Below are positions 44,876 to 52,955 of a stretch of DNA of 64,000 bases, one piece after another. The notes under the pieces are model-generated. The model did not search any database. It had not been told where the DNA came from and saw only the letters and a list, made by a program, of their open reading frames with translations. The DNA comes from Psychroserpens mesophilus (lineage in GTDB: Bacteria > Bacteroidota > Bacteroidia > Flavobacteriales > Flavobacteriaceae). Location: NCBI RefSeq assembly GCF_000826645.1, contig NZ_JXJP01000008.1, positions 372,001 through 436,000 on the forward strand, in the 5' to 3' direction. Every line of letters begins with the position of its first letter. Position 1 is the stretch's first letter. Position numbers and translations under genes: made by a program.

Positions 44876-45356
44876 AAAACAACTGATAGAATTCTTATTC
44901 GAGCACTCGCAACGCATTTACACCAGTCTATTTAAACATCATAATCCTTGGGGAATTTCAAGGAAGGAACTACTCTCCTATCCGCAACATACCTTTGGAA
45001 AACACCTAGGTGAATTCCTCGAGAAAAACAATTTTGAACTCATCGCTAAAGTTGAGCGTCATGATGCTTACCATACTTTAACTGGTTTTGGGACAAAAGT
45101 AGAAGATGAAATTGCGCTTCAATGCTTGTGTTATGGCAACGGTAAACGCAGTTTATATCTGTATGGAGCAATGATTTTAGGCATTATTATTTTACCTGAT
45201 TATTTCAACTATTATTACCAATCTTACACAATAGGAAAGAAGGCAAATCCGTTTCATCATTTTGATTACAAACTATTACTTCATGTTGATATTGATGATT
45301 TTAGAACCACAATTTTTTCAGAAGAACAACGCAACATCCTAATCTTGAATTCATGA
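44862..45356 (+). CDS. Coq4-family protein
   Basis: A 164-residue protein with the exact Coq4 signature HDxxHx11E: HDAYHTLTGFGTKVEDE in mid-protein, followed by the helix IALQCLCYGNGKRS and a hydrophobic segment GAMILGIIILP. In mitochondria Coq4 is a zinc-binding protein needed for ubiquinone synthesis and was recently linked to oxidative decarboxylation of the ring. Flavobacteria make menaquinone, so the role here must differ or be unrecognised. ATG 44862 (MKQLRKQL) is preferred; ATG 44847 would lengthen the overlap with the preceding gene. Its stop overlaps the next start (ATGA). Confidence 0.72.
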   Translation: MKQLRKQLIEFLFEHSQRIYTSLFKHHNPWGISRKELLSYPQHTFGKHLGEFLEKNNFELIAKVERHDAYHTLTGFGTKVEDEIALQCLCYGNGKRSLYLYGAMILGIIILPDYFNYYYQSYTIGKKANPFHHFDYKLLLHVDIDDFRTTIFSEEQRNILILNS

Positions 45357-45982
45357 AAAAACTAAAAATATTATTACTACTTACTGCCTTTATGTTGTTT
45401 GGATTAGTCCTGACGAATGAATTGATGAGTTTTCAGGCAAGACACTATATTTATGATACAACTGAAGCCATTCCGAAGAATAAAGTCGGACTTATTCTAG
45501 GTGCTGGGAAATATACTCAAAGTGGACACATCAATTCGTATTACCAATTTCGTCTTGATGCTGCTGTTGAGCTTTATAAAGCCGGAAAAATTGAGTTCAT
45601 CTTAATCAGTGGAGACAATGGCAGAACAACTTACGATGAACCTACGACTTTTAAAACCGATTTAATTGCCAGAGGTATTCCTGAAAATAAAATATTTCTG
45701 GATTATGCTGGCTTCCGAACATTAGATTCTGTTGTCAGATCTAAAGAAATTTTTGGTCAGGACTCCATAACGATTATCTCTCAGCAATTTCATAATGAAC
45801 GTGCCATATATCTAGCTAAAAATTATGGCATCAATGCCATAGCCTATAACGCCAAAGACAGTTATAATCATCAAAGATCTAAAACCAGGTTCAGAGAATA
45901 TTTTGCAAGAGCAAAAGCCTCAATTGATGTGATATGTAATGTAGAACCAAAGTTTTTAGGCAAAAAAATAGAAATCAAATGA
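45353..45982 (+). CDS. SanA/ElyC/YdcF-family (DUF218) membrane-anchored protein
   Basis: A 209-residue protein with an N-terminal membrane anchor (about residues 5-26) and a DUF218 domain. Marks are GLILGAGKY (near 45-53), the YYQFRLDAAVELYKAGKI segment, LISGDNGRTTYDEP, the late loop LDYAGFRTLDSVVRSKEIFG and ISQQFHNERAIYLAKNYG. SanA in enterobacteria guards the outer-membrane/peptidoglycan barrier and gives vancomycin resistance at high temperature. Start and stop overlap both neighbours by 4 bases. Confidence 0.88.
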   Translation: MKKLKILLLLTAFMLFGLVLTNELMSFQARHYIYDTTEAIPKNKVGLILGAGKYTQSGHINSYYQFRLDAAVELYKAGKIEFILISGDNGRTTYDEPTTFKTDLIARGIPENKIFLDYAGFRTLDSVVRSKEIFGQDSITIISQQFHNERAIYLAKNYGINAIAYNAKDSYNHQRSKTRFREYFARAKASIDVICNVEPKFLGKKIEIK

Positions 45983-46359
45983 CCATCAAATTCAATCCGT
46001 CCTTTTTTGTTTCAAGTCTGTTGCTGCTATTAGTAGAAATTTGCATAGCAGTATTTTTAACCGAAGGTTTTATTCGTCATACCTTCGGAGATTTTCTGGT
46101 GGTCATTTTGATGTATTGCTGCATTAGAACTTTTATTCTAGCTAACCCAATTTATATCGCTATTGGAGTATTGGCTTTTGCTTTTACCATTGAATTTTTG
46201 CAGCTGTTTAATCTTTTAGACCATTTACAGTTGAGGCAACACAAAATGGCAAACATAATTCTTGGCAGCACGTTTCATGTATCTGACCTTATCGCTTACA
46301 CCTTTGGCACGATTACCATTTTAGCTATGGATTTAAAAACAACATTATGGACACCTTAA
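45979..46359 (+). CDS. DUF2809 family membrane protein
   Basis: A 126-residue protein with three to four helices and the family marks EGFIRHTFGDFLVVILMYCCIRTF, FTIEFLQLF and a C-terminal segment with SDLIAYTFGT. The conserved Arg, His and Asp in the second helix region suggest a polar site within the membrane, but no function is known. It overlaps its neighbours at both ends (4 and 13 bases). Confidence 0.85.
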   Translation: MTIKFNPSFFVSSLLLLLVEICIAVFLTEGFIRHTFGDFLVVILMYCCIRTFILANPIYIAIGVLAFAFTIEFLQLFNLLDHLQLRQHKMANIILGSTFHVSDLIAYTFGTITILAMDLKTTLWTP

Positions 46360-47000
46360 AAACACTCATTCTTAATCGGTTTAGAGTATTATCGTTACTT
46401 ACAGTTTCGATGGTTTTGAGTCTAGTACTTTTAATGATTAGAGTGAAATTACATCAATCGTTTTATTTGCTTTTTTTAGTATGGAATTTGTTTCTGGCTG
46501 TTATTCCATTTGCAATTACAACCACTTTGATTAGTACATCAAAACCGAGTAAAATTCAGTTTCTACTTTCATTTGGAGTCTGGTTGCTTTTTCTACCAAA
46601 TGCACCTTACATCATTACCGATTTATTGCATTTACGAAGTTCACAACAGTATTTGATGTGGCTAGATGTGCTGGTGATTGTCTCGTTTGCCTTTAACGGA
46701 TTGATTTTATTTATGCTCTCACTTTCAGATATGGAAAAACTACTGAAGCTCTATTTAAAACCCAAAGTTGTATTGACGCTCCTACTTACTATTTTTGGAC
46801 TCACAGCTTTTGGAGTGTATCTCGGACGCTTTTTAAGATACAATTCATGGGAAATCATGAACAATCCTATGGCACTCTTTTCAGACATTATAAATATCAT
46901 AATTCAGCCAAATATTGAAGCGTGGATTTTCACATTAACCTTTGGAGCTTTTCTGGCTATAACCTATTGGGTTTTAAAAGCATTTTCAAAATCCTATTAA
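46347..47000 (+). CDS. DUF1361 family membrane protein, last gene of the operon
   Basis: A 217-residue protein with about six helices and the DUF1361 segments FLLFLVWNLFLAVIPF-like (near 45-60), LLFLPNAPYIITDLLHL (near 83-99) and GVYLGRFLRYNSWEI (near 155-170). Function unknown. It overlaps the DUF2809 gene by 13 bases and is followed by a terminator. Confidence 0.85.
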   Translation: MDTLKTLILNRFRVLSLLTVSMVLSLVLLMIRVKLHQSFYLLFLVWNLFLAVIPFAITTTLISTSKPSKIQFLLSFGVWLLFLPNAPYIITDLLHLRSSQQYLMWLDVLVIVSFAFNGLILFMLSLSDMEKLLKLYLKPKVVLTLLLTIFGLTAFGVYLGRFLRYNSWEIMNNPMALFSDIINIIIQPNIEAWIFTLTFGAFLAITYWVLKAFSKSY

Positions 47001-47005
47001 ACAGA

Positions 47006-47037
47006 AAAGGAAAGCCAATTAGCTTTCCTTTCCTTTT
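47006..47037. terminator. Terminator at the end of the 42079-47000 operon
   Basis: A perfect 10-bp stem, AAAGGAAAGC with its complement (47006-47015 and 47022-47031), with a 6-base loop, followed by CCTTTTAT. It lies between convergent stops at 47000 and 47058 and can serve both strands. Confidence 0.8.
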
Positions 47038-47057
47038 ATAACCTATATTTTAATTTA

Positions 47058-49460
47058 TTAATTACTTGCAGGATCACTTGGATCTGTACCATTGGCCATT
47101 TCATCTCCATTAGAAACAGTATCACCATCGCAGTCAAGAGCATTCCACTCTGCCGTTGGAGTTGAGAAATTACAATTTAAACTAAAATCACATTCATCTA
47201 AAGGAGCTGGATCACATTCATTAACTGAAATATCACCATCACAATTCGCATTATACCAATCATTAGTTACATTATTGAAATTAAAAAAATCAGGATTATA
47301 ATCACACACATTAAATGGATCTGTGCCATCAATCGCTTCTTGACTATCTAAAACCGAATCACCATCACTATCTAAAGTATCTGGAAAACTACTTGGATCA
47401 TTAGGATCTGTACCAGCCTGTGCTTCAACACAATCGTTAAAACCATCATCATCACTATCTGCATCATTAGGATCTGTAATGTTTCCGTTAGGATTACATT
47501 GGGAACTGTCTGGAAACTCATCTACACCTGTAAGCTCTTCACAATCGGTTAAACCGTCTTGATCAGAATCTATATATTGCTGAAAAAAATAAAGTTCAGC
47601 AATATCTGATTGGTTAGATAATGTATTTGTTGCTTTTACAAAAACTGAAGTTGTTGTTCCATCATCTATAAACGGATTAGGTAGCGGATTTACATCTGCC
47701 AAAGCATCGGCTTCAGTCAAGTAAAATGAATAGGTATTATTTATTAAACCTGAATAAGATTGCGCTACGATAACATCAAAATCGTATTCTATATTTGGAA
47801 TACATCCTGTTCCAGTTGCTTCGGCCAAATAGATTAATACATCTAACTCATCTAAGTAATCTGGTGTTTGGTCACCATCACTATCATCATTTGCTGGATT
47901 ACCATCATTATCACGATCTTCGTCTGCAGTATTCACACCATCATCATCATCATCTTCATCCAAATAATTTGGAATACCATCGCTATCAGTATCGTCGTTA
48001 TCTAAATTATTATCGTTATTTAAATCTTCATCAATATCTAAAATACCATCGTTGTCAGAATCGGTTAAATCCACACATGACATTTGAGAACCTAAATCTG
48101 TAGTCGGCACAGTAAAGTTCCCCATAGTTACATCTGTAGTTTGGTTTCCTAATAAATCGATTACTAAAGCTGAATACGCAGTATTGTCACCACAATAATC
48201 AATCGTTAAATCTAAAAATCCATTAGCGATAGGAATGATATGTGTTGAATCGTTATAAAACAATTGCATATAACCATTAGTCATTGGGTTTCCTGTGCAA
48301 TCATTAAATGCACCAGTAAAATTAGTTACCAATTCATCAGCAACAGATACTTGTATTGTAATATTTGAATCAGAAGAAAATGGACCAATCGTTGTTGTGA
48401 AATTGGTTCCAATACATCCATAATCTGGCACTTCCAATGTTAATTCATCATCAGCTGGAACTAAACCGCATTCAACACCTTCAGCATTAGTATAACCATA
48501 AGTTCCTGTAGAACCCAAAGCAGGTGAGTACAAATTTAAAGCAGTATATGGAAGCTCATTACCATTAGAGTCTGTTAACGTTATACAAAGCGTTATAGCA
48601 GGATATTGAAAATCCCAATTCCAAAACGAAAAATGAGAGACATTTCCAACATATTTATTCCCTTGAAGCGTAGCCTGACCTTCTTCTTTCCAATACCCAT
48701 TTTCTTCATCAAAAAACCAAAGCGGAATCGTTGAAGGCGTACTGTTTACATTTAAAGGAACAGGAACAGAGATTTCTGCAGTACTTCCATCAGCAAGGTT
48801 TAATTCATCTCCTGAAGCACTTCGCAACTCAACCGCAATCATACCATAAGTTTCTAAAACTCTTGGGTCGCCATTTGTATTTTCAGCAAATAGCATTCCA
48901 GGCATTTGCAATTCCATATTACTATCATCGGGATTTAAATGCTTTAAAGTTACATTCACCACACCTGAATAGCTCACACCTTGACCGTTTACAAAATTTC
49001 CATCAAATATAACTTGCGTTCCATTTGGTAAATCTACTGTACTCGATTCGCCGGAGTTGATAGAAGCTGTAGTATCTAAATCTAACAGCATTATGGTTAC
49101 CTGATTAATTCCTTCGGAAGGCACCACTGCTCTGGAACCATCAATAAAGCCATCTTTAGTAGCTTTGATATAGGCAAATTTCTCAAATACAGAAGCGTCA
49201 AGAATTGAAAATATACCATTGGTATCTGTTGTTGTAAATGCACCACCAACAGAGACCATCACTCCTGAAACAGGGTTGTTGTCTTCATTAACTACTTGAC
49301 CTATGAAACGTGCATTAAATGGGTTTCCAAAATTTTCAGAAAAATTTGATGGTTCTTCTTGTTGCTGAATTGGTTTGTCTGTATTCCAGTTATCATCTTC
49401 TGAACAAGACGATATCATAAGAACAAGTGAAACAAATACAAAACTTTTAAAAATGTTCAT
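47058..49460 (-). CDS. Large lipoprotein with carboxypeptidase-regulatory-like domain and thrombospondin type 3 calcium repeats
   Basis: An 800-residue predicted lipoprotein (lipobox SSCS near residue 19). An N-terminal CarboxypepD_reg-like domain (about 50-125, RFIGQVVNEDNNPVSGVMVSVGG-type) is followed by beta domains. Blocks of Asp-rich TSP type 3/DxDxDG repeats (about 460-545, 640-710 and 725-800), such as DTDSDGIPNYLDEDDDDDG, should bind many calcium ions. There is no T9SS sorting domain; the lipid anchor would hold it at the outer membrane. ATG 49460 is chosen because it starts the signal peptide; the open frame extends to 49505. Confidence 0.83.
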   Translation of the reverse strand: MNIFKSFVFVSLVLMISSCSEDDNWNTDKPIQQQEEPSNFSENFGNPFNARFIGQVVNEDNNPVSGVMVSVGGAFTTTDTNGIFSILDASVFEKFAYIKATKDGFIDGSRAVVPSEGINQVTIMLLDLDTTASINSGESSTVDLPNGTQVIFDGNFVNGQGVSYSGVVNVTLKHLNPDDSNMELQMPGMLFAENTNGDPRVLETYGMIAVELRSASGDELNLADGSTAEISVPVPLNVNSTPSTIPLWFFDEENGYWKEEGQATLQGNKYVGNVSHFSFWNWDFQYPAITLCITLTDSNGNELPYTALNLYSPALGSTGTYGYTNAEGVECGLVPADDELTLEVPDYGCIGTNFTTTIGPFSSDSNITIQVSVADELVTNFTGAFNDCTGNPMTNGYMQLFYNDSTHIIPIANGFLDLTIDYCGDNTAYSALVIDLLGNQTTDVTMGNFTVPTTDLGSQMSCVDLTDSDNDGILDIDEDLNNDNNLDNDDTDSDGIPNYLDEDDDDDGVNTADEDRDNDGNPANDDSDGDQTPDYLDELDVLIYLAEATGTGCIPNIEYDFDVIVAQSYSGLINNTYSFYLTEADALADVNPLPNPFIDDGTTTSVFVKATNTLSNQSDIAELYFFQQYIDSDQDGLTDCEELTGVDEFPDSSQCNPNGNITDPNDADSDDDGFNDCVEAQAGTDPNDPSSFPDTLDSDGDSVLDSQEAIDGTDPFNVCDYNPDFFNFNNVTNDWYNANCDGDISVNECDPAPLDECDFSLNCNFSTPTAEWNALDCDGDTVSNGDEMANGTDPSDPASN

Positions 49461-49542
49461 AGTCTTAAGTTGTTGGTTATGAATGGTAGATGCAAACTTT
49501 TGCAAAAGGTTGCTTGTTAAATGTAAGAAAAATTAATTTTAA

Positions 49543-50748
49543 TTAACCGAAGTCAACATATTCTTGCAAATAACTGAAGCGCTCCGTTAATTTACCATCT
49601 GCAGTAGTAATTTTCGCGCGTTTTAAAATACCACGTTCGTCACCATTAAAAAAAGCTGGAATCACGTGCTCTAAAAACATATCACCAAACCCTTCGCTTG
49701 CATCTTTTGGCAATTCACAAGGCAAATTATCGACTGCCATTACTGTAATAGCTTCATCGGCATCAAAAGCCACTTCGGTTTCTGTATGTGGATTATAACC
49801 ATAAAATGGATCTGCAATGGTCGACGGACGAATCGTACTCGCTACTGGGCCATCAATATCACAAGAAATATCGGCTACCAAATTGATTCTAAAATCGGGA
49901 TGCTTTGCGTCTTCTCTTGTAAATAAATAAGGTGCGTTATTACCATAAAAATGTCCTGCAATAAAGTAATCGGTTTCTTTAGCATACGGCATAAAGTTAC
50001 TTTCGTATCCTGTGGGATCCTTATAAAATTCCCATTTATCGCCTACAATGCCATCGATTCGTTTATTGTATTCCATGACATCTGCCATGACATAGACAGG
50101 TTCAGAAAATTGAGAGGTTAAGTATAAAGCATCGCTTACCTGTTTTATGTTTAGGTGATCTAGAATTTCTTTTGCTCCCATGGCAACTTTTCCTGTACCT
50201 GTGAGTAGTATTTTAATATTTGGTAATGTGATTTTGTCAAGTTCGGCTTTAACCTCATGTAAATCGGCAAGGGTTTCCACTTTAGGTAAATTAAATAATT
50301 TATCTCTAAGACCCAATCCTCTAAAACCATTATAAGCACCGACAAGTCCAGCATAGCGACCAAAACCAATTAGCCGAGCGCCACTTTTTTTGACAATCGT
50401 TTCATGGTCATACATTTCAATGTGCTTGTTGAGCATATCCACCAAAAGCTTTCTATTGTATGGCTGTTTTTTAATGGTATGTGAAAAGTAGAAATATTTT
50501 TTATTAGGAATTAAATACTCTAATGGCACTTCTTTAACACCAATCATGACATCGCAATCTGACACATCATCGGTTACAGTAAAGCCATGTTTACGATAAG
50601 CTTCATCTGAAAACACACGAATATCTGAAGACTCTACTACAAATTCGGCTTGAGGAAACTGAGCTCTGGCTTCAGCCAATTTTTCTGGTGAAAATACCAC
50701 ACGACGATCTGGTGGATTTTTACGTTCTTTGATAATTGCGAATTTCAT
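49543..50748 (-). CDS. NAD(P)-dependent oxidoreductase, saccharopine dehydrogenase (lysine-forming)/alanine dehydrogenase-like
   Basis: A 401-residue cytosolic enzyme of the AlaDH/PNT/LYS1 group. The N-terminal domain starts FAIIKERKNPPDRRVVFSPE with the KE and R residues of this superfamily, YFYFSHTIKKQPYN follows, then the nucleotide-binding ILLTGTGKVAMGAKEIL (near 185-201), and DISCDIDGPVASTIRPSTIADPFYGYNP in the C-terminal half, as in LYS1. Bacteroidota homologues are annotated only as oxidoreductases. The substrate, lysine-pathway or otherwise, is not certain. Confidence 0.78.
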   Translation of the reverse strand: MKFAIIKERKNPPDRRVVFSPEKLAEARAQFPQAEFVVESSDIRVFSDEAYRKHGFTVTDDVSDCDVMIGVKEVPLEYLIPNKKYFYFSHTIKKQPYNRKLLVDMLNKHIEMYDHETIVKKSGARLIGFGRYAGLVGAYNGFRGLGLRDKLFNLPKVETLADLHEVKAELDKITLPNIKILLTGTGKVAMGAKEILDHLNIKQVSDALYLTSQFSEPVYVMADVMEYNKRIDGIVGDKWEFYKDPTGYESNFMPYAKETDYFIAGHFYGNNAPYLFTREDAKHPDFRINLVADISCDIDGPVASTIRPSTIADPFYGYNPHTETEVAFDADEAITVMAVDNLPCELPKDASEGFGDMFLEHVIPAFFNGDERGILKRAKITTADGKLTERFSYLQEYVDFG

Positions 50749-50815
50749 CTGTGATAATTTTTCACGAAAATAAGCTGATTTTGTGGCTTAAACAAACACG
50801 CCACGAATTAAATAA

Positions 50816-51028
50816 TTAATCGGTACGCTCCACTTCATTTTCACTTTTTAAAACATAATCGCCATCGTCTTGTTTGATATACAGCGCCTTATTTCCTGGC
50901 TCGCCTTTTCTCGTAACATCGCTTCCTTTAATGGTTTTAGTTACAGTTTTAGTATAGGTTTCCTGAACTTTTCCAATGGCAGTTCCATTTCCCCATTTCC
51001 ATTTCACTTTGGTTCCTTCGGTTATCAT
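50816..51028 (-). CDS. DUF2945 (hypervirulence-associated tudor-like) protein
   Basis: A 70-residue basic protein forming one small SH3/tudor-like barrel: TKVKWKWGNGTAIGKVQETY and GNKALYIKQDDGDYVLKSENEV. The family is widespread and unlinked to any known reaction; nucleic-acid binding is suspected. It is transcribed leftward, upstream of the dehydrogenase, with a 67-base gap. Confidence 0.82.
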   Translation of the reverse strand: MITEGTKVKWKWGNGTAIGKVQETYTKTVTKTIKGSDVTRKGEPGNKALYIKQDDGDYVLKSENEVERTD

Positions 51029-51170
51029 AATATATCTTTTACTTAAAAATAAGACATCGCACTGACAAATTTTCTTAAAAACATTATAAAATAGACTTGG
51101 TATGGCTTTTGAGTTACTATTTTTAGTAATTTCGCACGCCTTGAGACTTTATATCATGTTTCTTGGCAGA

Positions 51171-51328
51171 GTGCGTTAAGGATTGAAGCGACATCCTTTT
51201 TGTTTTATAAAACCTGAGGATGGTATTCAAGGTAATATAACAAAAAGATACAGCGGAAAGCCTGACGTTTTGCGATCCTGCAAGGTTTTTTTTATAACCT
51301 TGTAGGTATGAGTAAAAGGTAACGCCCA
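51171..51328 (+). ncRNA. Structured RNA element, copy 2 (possibly the Flavo-1 type motif), upstream of tmRNA
   Basis: The second copy of the element seen at 4375-4494. The outer stem GCGTT (51173-51177) pairs with AACGC (51321-51325). Conserved GATTGAAGCGACATC is followed by a hairpin closed by CTTTTTGTT and AACAAAAAG, then GATACAGCGGAAAGC, and a second, larger hairpin in which CCTGCAAGGTT (51277-51287) pairs with AACCTTGTAGG (51296-51306) with one G-U pair. Both hairpins differ in length and sequence from copy 1 while the joining segments are kept. It ends about 45 bases before the tmRNA gene on the same strand. Confidence 0.62.
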
Positions 51329-51373
51329 ACCTACCTTGAAATTTTGGTTGGCAAAAAACAAAATTACTAAAAT

Positions 51374-51766
51374 GGGGTCGACTGGTTTTGACAGCGAGAC
51401 TCATTAAACGGTAAGCACGTCGTGTAATGACATTGAAACACGTAAAAGGCTAGGTCAACTTTTTAAACGGCGAGAATAACTACGCTTTAGCTGCGTAATC
51501 TGAATTATAGTAAGATTGTGCTAGTTCCTACTAGGTAGGAAGGCTAAATGTCTCCAGAAAGCCTTGGTTAATGGCGTTCTTATTAGAGGCATCGTAAATA
51601 TTAACTTAGATTAGGTAGTGCTTTGATACCTTTTCGAGATTGAGAAGCTAAGTTGTAAGTAGGCTGTCTTTTGCCAGCTTACAATCGAAAAAACAAGGAA
51701 AGACTAAACGTGTAGAAAGCTCTTTAATAGCTTGTTTGGACGAGAGTTCGATTCTCTCCGACTCCA
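51374..51766 (+). ncRNA. ssrA: Transfer-messenger RNA (tmRNA)
   Basis: The 5' end GGGGTCG pairs with CGACTCC (51759-51765) to form the tRNA-like acceptor stem, and the T arm GAGAG-TTCGATT-CTCTC precedes it. A tag reading frame at 51469-51498 encodes GENNYALAA followed by TAA. tmRNA rescues stalled ribosomes together with SmpB. The 3' CCA is not encoded: after the discriminator A (51766) the sequence is CAAA. A terminator follows directly. The 5' end is given as the first acceptor-stem base. Confidence 0.95.
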
Positions 51767-51767
51767 C

Positions 51768-51799
51768 AAAAAAACCACTCTTCACAGAGTGGTTTTTTT
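51768..51799 (+). terminator. Terminator of the tmRNA gene
   Basis: A 9-bp stem AACCACTCT (51773-51781) with its complement at 51786-51794, extended by facing A and T runs, and a 4-base loop TCAC. The T run follows on the + strand; the A run makes it usable in the other direction too, for the leftward gene ending at 51818. Confidence 0.88.
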
Positions 51800-51817
51800 A
51801 TTGAGAGCTATGTTAGA

Positions 51818-52582
51818 CTAATCGCCACTCAAGAATTTATTGTATTCCCAGATTTCATCCCATTGATTATCAAATGTATCATCTATGGTATCTAAAAATG
51901 TTTCCCATTGATCTTCGCCAAATAATTTTCCGTGTGCATCTTTAAAACTTGGACTGTCCTCAAAAGATTTCCAATCTTTAAAGAAGCGTACAGTTGCGAC
52001 ATGGCGTCCTAAATCACCTTGTAGAAATTGATTGTAATATAATCCCCAAGGATTTACGCCAGACATTGACTTGAACGTTTCACTTGCTTGTTGGTAAACA
52101 TTATTCATGGTGTAATCATGGGTATCGGAAACTTCAAAATATCTAATAAACATGATAGGATAGATATTATCTGGACCTAACATACTTGTGTTCGATTTTT
52201 TATCATCCTGACTCCAATACTCTATCGTATGTATTTCTTTTACATAAGGCATAACATTGTCTCTCCAGTCTGCATCATGACCACCTTTTCCAGGACGACC
52301 ATCATTATGTTTAAACATCATCGATCCCATTTGCCAGATCATTTTACCAGCATTTGGTCCTGAAACAATATTGTAAACAGTCGCCTTATAAGGTCCTTCC
52401 TTATGATAGGTTTCATTGTGTTTACGCATGTTTTCACCTAAAATTTTAAGTTTGGTATAATCTGGAGTGAACATCATGTTTTCCCACATTGCGTAATCTT
52501 CAGATTCTTGAGCATTTACAGATGTATAAAATGTAAACACCATTGCTAGCATCATTACAGATGCAAAAGTTTTTTTCAACAT
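51818..52582 (-). CDS. Exported protein of unknown function
   Basis: A 254-residue protein with a signal peptide ending near residue 24 (SVNAQ). The mature part is rich in Trp, Met and aromatic residues and has repeated motifs resembling the dimeric ferredoxin-like (ABM/EthD) fold, for example MWENMMFTPDYTKLKILGENMRKHNETYH and later YFEVSDTHDYTMNNVYQQASETF. Two such halves would give a pseudo-dimer. No catalytic residues can be named. It is a single-gene unit. Confidence 0.6.
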   Translation of the reverse strand: MLKKTFASVMMLAMVFTFYTSVNAQESEDYAMWENMMFTPDYTKLKILGENMRKHNETYHKEGPYKATVYNIVSGPNAGKMIWQMGSMMFKHNDGRPGKGGHDADWRDNVMPYVKEIHTIEYWSQDDKKSNTSMLGPDNIYPIMFIRYFEVSDTHDYTMNNVYQQASETFKSMSGVNPWGLYYNQFLQGDLGRHVATVRFFKDWKSFEDSPSFKDAHGKLFGEDQWETFLDTIDDTFDNQWDEIWEYNKFLSGD

Positions 52583-52955
52583 AATAATTGTTTTTGTTGG
52601 TTAGTAATACTCTTTTTTAAGAGCTCATTTTTAATTAATAGCATATAATAAATGAAGCATTTTACTTGCATTTAAGATTGAGATCAGATTTGAGGCTGGT
52701 TTAAAAGTAGATGACTTAAACTCTAAATACAACCAGCTTAGGACGAATGCACCTAAAAAGTGTTCAGAGCCTTGATTATATTTATCGAAGTAATTAAATA
52801 ACGTAACCTAATTGATAATAACACATTTCACGACATACGTTTCCCGAAATTCTAGGTTTTCGTCAAATTCAAGAAAAAAAAATACGATATTGCAAATCTG
52901 ATGAGCAGAACTGTTTATTAACCTTTAAATTGATGTTACGATTAAAATTTAGTTT
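52583..52955. other. Intergenic region without recognised features
   Basis: A 373-base AT-rich spacer between divergent genes. It has a short CTCTT-TTTT-AAGAG hairpin near the start of the leftward gene and scattered A runs, but no open frame with coding character, no RNA gene and no convincing -7/-33 pair. Confidence 0.5.

Noticed and set aside
47795-48103. Open frame of His/Tyr-rich sequence on the + strand
   Set aside because: It is the complement of the Asp-rich calcium repeats of the lipoprotein gene and has no independent coding character.
51123-51404. Open frame on the - strand over the structured RNA and the tmRNA 5' end
   Set aside because: It has no family resemblance and covers conserved RNA elements on the other strand, so it is very unlikely to be translated.
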